A stretch of 64,000 nt of DNA. Source: Amycolatopsis rifamycinica. Its GTDB lineage: Bacteria > Actinomycetota > Actinomycetes > Mycobacteriales > Pseudonocardiaceae. The translations under genes were made by a program, and so were the position numbers. The stretch is from contig NZ_JMQI01000047.1 in the NCBI RefSeq assembly GCF_000695625.1, positions 1 through 64,000 on the forward strand, written 5' to 3'. Positions 60,762-64,000 of this stretch are shown here, in pieces. Numbering within the stretch: position 1 is the stretch's first letter; every line of letters begins with the position of its first letter. The notes under the pieces were generated by a model. That model did not search any database. It saw nothing but the letters and a program-made list of their open reading frames with translations, and had not been told where the DNA came from.

Positions 60762-61684
60762 GATCGCAGCCTACGACCGCCGCGGAACGTCTCGCGCGCC
60801 CAGACCGTGGCCAAGGGTGGTAGCGCGACTACCAGCCTCCGTGACTTCGGCACGACGGCCCGGCGGGTCAGGATGTCGTAGTCCAGCGCGACGATCTCGT
60901 CGAGGATGCCCTCGTACAACGTCAACGCCGTCCGCACGCACGGCCGCGATTCCGGGCGCAGCGACGCCACCCCGGCTTCGGCCCGCCGGTACACCGCCCG
61001 CGTCCGCGCGACGAAGTACGCCAGCGCCGCCCGGATCCGCGGGTCGGGCCGCCGCGCCTCGAGCAACGAGCGCGAAACACCGAAGGCGGCGAGTTCCGCG
61101 GTGGGCAGGTAGAGCCGCCCCCGGTCGAGGTCCTCGCCGACGTCGCGCAGGAAGTTCGTCAGCTGGAACGCCTCGCCCAGCGCGATCGCGCCCGGTTCGG
61201 CGTCCTCCACCGCGCCGACCGTGCCGAACACCGGCAGCATCTGCAGCCCGATCACCGCGGCCGAGCCGTACATGTACTCGCCGAGCTCGGTGAACGTCCG
61301 GTATTCGACCGGCGCCAGGTCCATCCGCATCGACTTCAGGAACGCGTCGAACAAGTCCCGTGAGAGGCCGTAGCGCCGCACGGTGTCGGCCAGGGCGACG
61401 AGCACCGGCTCGGCCGGGTCCCCGCCCTCGAAGACGACGTCGACCATCGCGCCCACCCGGTCGAGGGACTCCGCCGGGTCGCTGCCCGGGGCCGGGTTGT
61501 CGACCAGCTCGTCCGCCATCCGCGCGAACCCGTACAGCGTGTGCGCGGCGGGCCGGGCCCGGGCCGGCAGCAGCCGGGTCGCGAGGAAGAACGTGCGCCC
61601 GTAGTGGGCGTTGATGCGGCGGCACTCCGTGTACGCCGCCCGCAGGTCCGGCGCGAGAATGCCCGCCGCGTCGAGTTCGTTCAC
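60758..61684 (-). CDS. crtB: Phytoene/squalene synthase
   Basis: A 308-residue prenyl-head-to-head synthase that joins two GGPP to phytoene. The two aspartate motifs are visible: YGFARMADELVDN near residue 47 and FQLTNFLRDVGEDLDRGR near 168, with EYMYGSAAVIGLQMLPVFG between. GTG 61684 overlaps the crtI stop. Context (crtI and prenyl synthase) makes phytoene synthase much more likely than squalene synthase. Confidence 0.92.
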   Translation of the reverse strand: MNELDAAGILAPDLRAAYTECRRINAHYGRTFFLATRLLPARARPAAHTLYGFARMADELVDNPAPGSDPAESLDRVGAMVDVVFEGGDPAEPVLVALADTVRRYGLSRDLFDAFLKSMRMDLAPVEYRTFTELGEYMYGSAAVIGLQMLPVFGTVGAVEDAEPGAIALGEAFQLTNFLRDVGEDLDRGRLYLPTAELAAFGVSRSLLEARRPDPRIRAALAYFVARTRAVYRRAEAGVASLRPESRPCVRTALTLYEGILDEIVALDYDILTRRAVVPKSRRLVVALPPLATVWARETFRGGRRLRS

Positions 61685-63153
61685 CGGCCGGTGATCCTTT
61701 CCGCCGCCAGTCGTCCGGAGATCAGCACCGGCGGGATGCCGACGCCGGGGGTGGTGCCGCAGCCGGCCAGCACGACGTTGCCCGCCGCGCGGACCAGGTT
61801 CGCCGGCCGGAACGGACCGGTCTGGGTGAACGTGTGCGCGAGCGAGAACGGCGTCCCGGCCGTGAGCCCGCGCGCCGCCCAGTCCGCCGGGGTGATCGTC
61901 TCGTCGACGGTGAACCCGCCGCCGAAGCCGGTCAGCCCGCGGGCCTCCAGCGTGCGAAGCAGCTCCTCGCGGTACGGCCCGCGGATGCGGTCCCAATCGA
62001 TTGCGCCGCGACGCACGTTCGGGGCGGGCGCGAGCACCGAGACGATCTCGCCGCCGCGCCCGGCCAGCCCCGGATCCGTCGCCGTCGGCCGCGTCACCAG
62101 CAGTGACGGGTCGCTCATCAGCTTGCCCTCGCGGATGATCTCGGCGAACGTCCGCTCCCACGCGCCGCCGAAGAAGATCGTGTGGTGGCCGAGGTCCCAC
62201 TTCTCGGTCGTCCGCCCGTGCAGCACCACGGCCGAGGGCGAGTAGCGCAACGGCAGCGGACGGCGGGGCCGCGCGCCGAGCAGCCGGTAGGCCGTGCCCA
62301 GCTCGGTGGCCAGCACGACCGCGTCGCAGGCGATCCGCTCGCCCGAACGCGTCCGGACCGCGCGCACCCGGGAATGCACCCGCTCGAGCCACGCCGCTTC
62401 GGTGCCGAACCGCACGTCCGCGCCCGCCCGCGCGGCGGCGCCGGTCATCGCCCGGCCGATCTCGCCCATCCCGCCTTCGGGGTAGTAGACGCCGCCGACG
62501 GTGTCCATGTAGGCGATGACGCCGTACGCGCCGATCGCGCTCGCCGGGTCGAGACCGGCGTACAGCGCTTGGAAGGTGAAAAGCCGCCGGACGCGCTCGT
62601 CGAGCAGGTAGCGGCCGACGCGCGGGCCGAGCCGCCCGAAGCCGCCCAGCGCGGCGAGCTTCGCCAGCTCGGGGCGGGCCAGGTCGAGCGGTGAGTCGAA
62701 GTTCGCCGCCAGGAACCGGTCCTTCTGCACGGTGTACAGCTCGGTCAGCCAGCGCCGCAGCGCGCGGTAACCCACCGCCTCGCGGGCGCCGGCGAAGGCG
62801 CGGATCTCGGCCTCCATCGCGTCGCCGTCCGTGCGCAGCGCCAGCGAGGTGCCGTCGGCGAACCGGGCCCGGTACGCGGGGTCGAGCCGGGTCAGGCGCA
62901 GGTTCTTGGCCAGCGGCTCGCCGACCGCGGCGAACGCTTCTTCCAGCAGCTCCGGCATGGTGAGCACGCTGGCGCCGGTGTCCACGGCGTTGCCGTCGAA
63001 GTTCTGCTGCCCAGCCCGGCCGCCGGGCGTGCCCGCCTGCTCCAGCAGCGTGACGCGCCGTCCCGCGCCGAGCAGGTGCAGGGTCGCCGAAAGCCCGGCC
63101 AGCCCCGCCCCGATGACGACGACGTGGTCGGCCGGCCCGTCGATCGTGCGCAC
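61681..63153 (-). CDS. crtI: Phytoene desaturase
   Basis: A 490-residue FAD enzyme that desaturates phytoene. The N-terminal dinucleotide motif is VVVIGAGLAGLSATLHLLGAG, cited by GAGLAG near residue 15. The C-terminal FAD-binding signature is NVVLAGCGTTPGVGIPPVLISG near residue 460, again in part. GTG 63153 lies one base after the prenyl synthase stop. Length and context fit CrtI; the number of desaturation steps is not predictable. Confidence 0.92.
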   Translation of the reverse strand: MRTIDGPADHVVVIGAGLAGLSATLHLLGAGRRVTLLEQAGTPGGRAGQQNFDGNAVDTGASVLTMPELLEEAFAAVGEPLAKNLRLTRLDPAYRARFADGTSLALRTDGDAMEAEIRAFAGAREAVGYRALRRWLTELYTVQKDRFLAANFDSPLDLARPELAKLAALGGFGRLGPRVGRYLLDERVRRLFTFQALYAGLDPASAIGAYGVIAYMDTVGGVYYPEGGMGEIGRAMTGAAARAGADVRFGTEAAWLERVHSRVRAVRTRSGERIACDAVVLATELGTAYRLLGARPRRPLPLRYSPSAVVLHGRTTEKWDLGHHTIFFGGAWERTFAEIIREGKLMSDPSLLVTRPTATDPGLAGRGGEIVSVLAPAPNVRRGAIDWDRIRGPYREELLRTLEARGLTGFGGGFTVDETITPADWAARGLTAGTPFSLAHTFTQTGPFRPANLVRAAGNVVLAGCGTTPGVGIPPVLISGRLAAERITGR

Positions 63154-63154
63154 G

Positions 63155-64000
63155 TCAGTACGTCCGCTGGGTGGCCTTGACGACCAGCCCGGTCAGCGCC
63201 GCGGGTGCGGGCTCGGCCAGGTGCGCGCGGTCCAGCGCGGCCATCGCCGCGGTGGTCAGCTCGTCGATCCGCCGCTCGACCGCCTCGACCGCGCCGACCT
63301 GCTGCAGCGCCATCCGGACGGTCTCGACGCCCTCGTCGGACAGGTCCGCGTCGCCGATCGCGTCGGCGATCACCGTGGCCGCGGCCTGCTCGCCCGTTTC
63401 CGCCGCGAGCTGCAGGCCGAGCGCGACGAGCAGGGTGCGCTTGCCCTCGCGCAGGTCGTCGCCGGCGGGCTTGCCGGTGACCGACGGGTCGCCGAAGACG
63501 CCCAGCAGGTCGTCGCGCAGCTGGAACGCCACGCCGACCTCGCCGCCGAACTCCAGCAGGGTGGCGATCAGGTCCGGGCCGGCTCCGCCGAGCGCGGCGC
63601 CCAGGTGGAGCGGCCGCTGCACGGTGTAGGCGGCGGTCTTGAGCCGGTCGATCTTGAGCGCGGCCTCGACGGAGGCGTCACCGGTGGCCTGGGTGCGGAC
63701 GTCGAGGTACTGGCCGGCGAGCACCTCGGTGCGCATCGCGCGCCAGGCCGGGCGGGCCGCGGACAGGGTCGCGGCCGGCAGCGGGGCGTCGGCGAACATG
63801 TCGTCGGCCCAGGCCAGCGCCAGGTCGCCGACCAGGACCGCGGTGGCCAGGCCGAACGTCGCGGGGGAGCCGAGCCAGCCACGGTCGGCGTGCAGCTTCG
63901 CGCCCGCGATGTGCACCGTCGGGTGGCCGCGGCGGGAGTCGGAGGAGTCGATGAGGTCGTCGTGGATCAGCGCGCACGCCTGGATCAGCTCCAGGCTGGA
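63155..64000 (-). CDS. Polyprenyl (geranylgeranyl) diphosphate synthase, 5' truncated
   Basis: The last 281 residues of an isoprenyl synthase, cut by the window end. The first aspartate-rich motif DDLID lies at 63947-63961, just inside the window, followed by SSDSRRGHPTVH. The second is FQLRDDLLGVFGD, with KPAGDDLREGKRT after it. It should make GGPP for CrtB in this operon, and corresponds by synteny to idsA2/crtE. The N-terminus is outside the window. Confidence 0.9.
   Translation of the reverse strand, partial: SSLELIQACALIHDDLIDSSDSRRGHPTVHIAGAKLHADRGWLGSPATFGLATAVLVGDLALAWADDMFADAPLPAATLSAARPAWRAMRTEVLAGQYLDVRTQATGDASVEAALKIDRLKTAAYTVQRPLHLGAALGGAGPDLIATLLEFGGEVGVAFQLRDDLLGVFGDPSVTGKPAGDDLREGKRTLLVALGLQLAAETGEQAAATVIADAIGDADLSDEGVETVRMALQQVGAVEAVERRIDELTTAAMAALDRAHLAEPAPAALTGLVVKATQRTY

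Overview
The window comes from a high-G+C actinobacterium. Gene content points to the Pseudonocardiaceae, most likely Amycolatopsis or a close relative. This is judged from gene families and gene order; I could not run a search. Supporting signs are GTG and TTG starts, ATGA/GTGA stop-start overlaps, many leaderless promoters, F420-dependent enzymes, a DUF397/Scr1-type XRE pair, a PriA-type HisA, and a pknL / Rv2175c-like / class II DAHP synthase neighbourhood like that of Mycobacterium. No tRNA, rRNA, CRISPR array, transposase or prophage was seen.

Layout. 1-2026: end of hisD, then hisC, hisB and a small membrane protein. 2030-5400: an MMPL exporter and a TetR regulator separated by five 16-bp palindromes on a 24-bp pitch, followed by an unusual 21-bp repeat array. 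5421-12032: KptA, SoxR divergent from a two-subunit transketolase, a frameshifted membrane gene, a NUDIX hydrolase, a NIPSNAP protein and a glutaryl-CoA dehydrogenase-like enzyme. 12207-13607: hisH and priA. 13640-19661: two small regulator/enzyme groups, an orphan membrane protein, a sigma/anti-sigma pair and a beta-propeller phytase. 19761-21617: hisF, a membrane protein, hisI and a DUF1304 protein. 21718-24531: a DUF3592 protein, the DUF397/XRE pair and an autoregulated TetR.

24626-29719: trpE, a Trp-associated membrane protein, trpC, trpB and trpA. trpF is absent, consistent with PriA serving both histidine and tryptophan synthesis. 29853-35975: a Uma2 nuclease, a Tat-exported amidase, a glutamine-synthetase-like gene divergent from two amidohydrolases, and lgt. 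36060-44162: an orphan membrane protein, an SDR with a KstR-like box, and gltBD behind a structured leader. 44277-47578: a STAND-type NTPase with a RHIM-like N-terminal motif, broken by a frameshift. 47625-53931: a secreted trypsin-like protease, a secreted alpha/beta hydrolase, aroG, a WS/DGAT acyltransferase and an unknown protein.

54070-58345: flotillin, an NfeD-like protein and the PASTA kinase PknL, divergent from an Rv2175c-like DNA-binding protein. 57971-59978: an MFS exporter divergent from a CGNR regulator. 59982-64000: a carotenoid operon on the minus strand (prenyl synthase, crtI, crtB) ending in an F420-type oxidoreductase.

The most unusual items are the RHIM-motif NTPase, the 21-bp repeat array that enters a TetR coding sequence, and the five-box phased operator.
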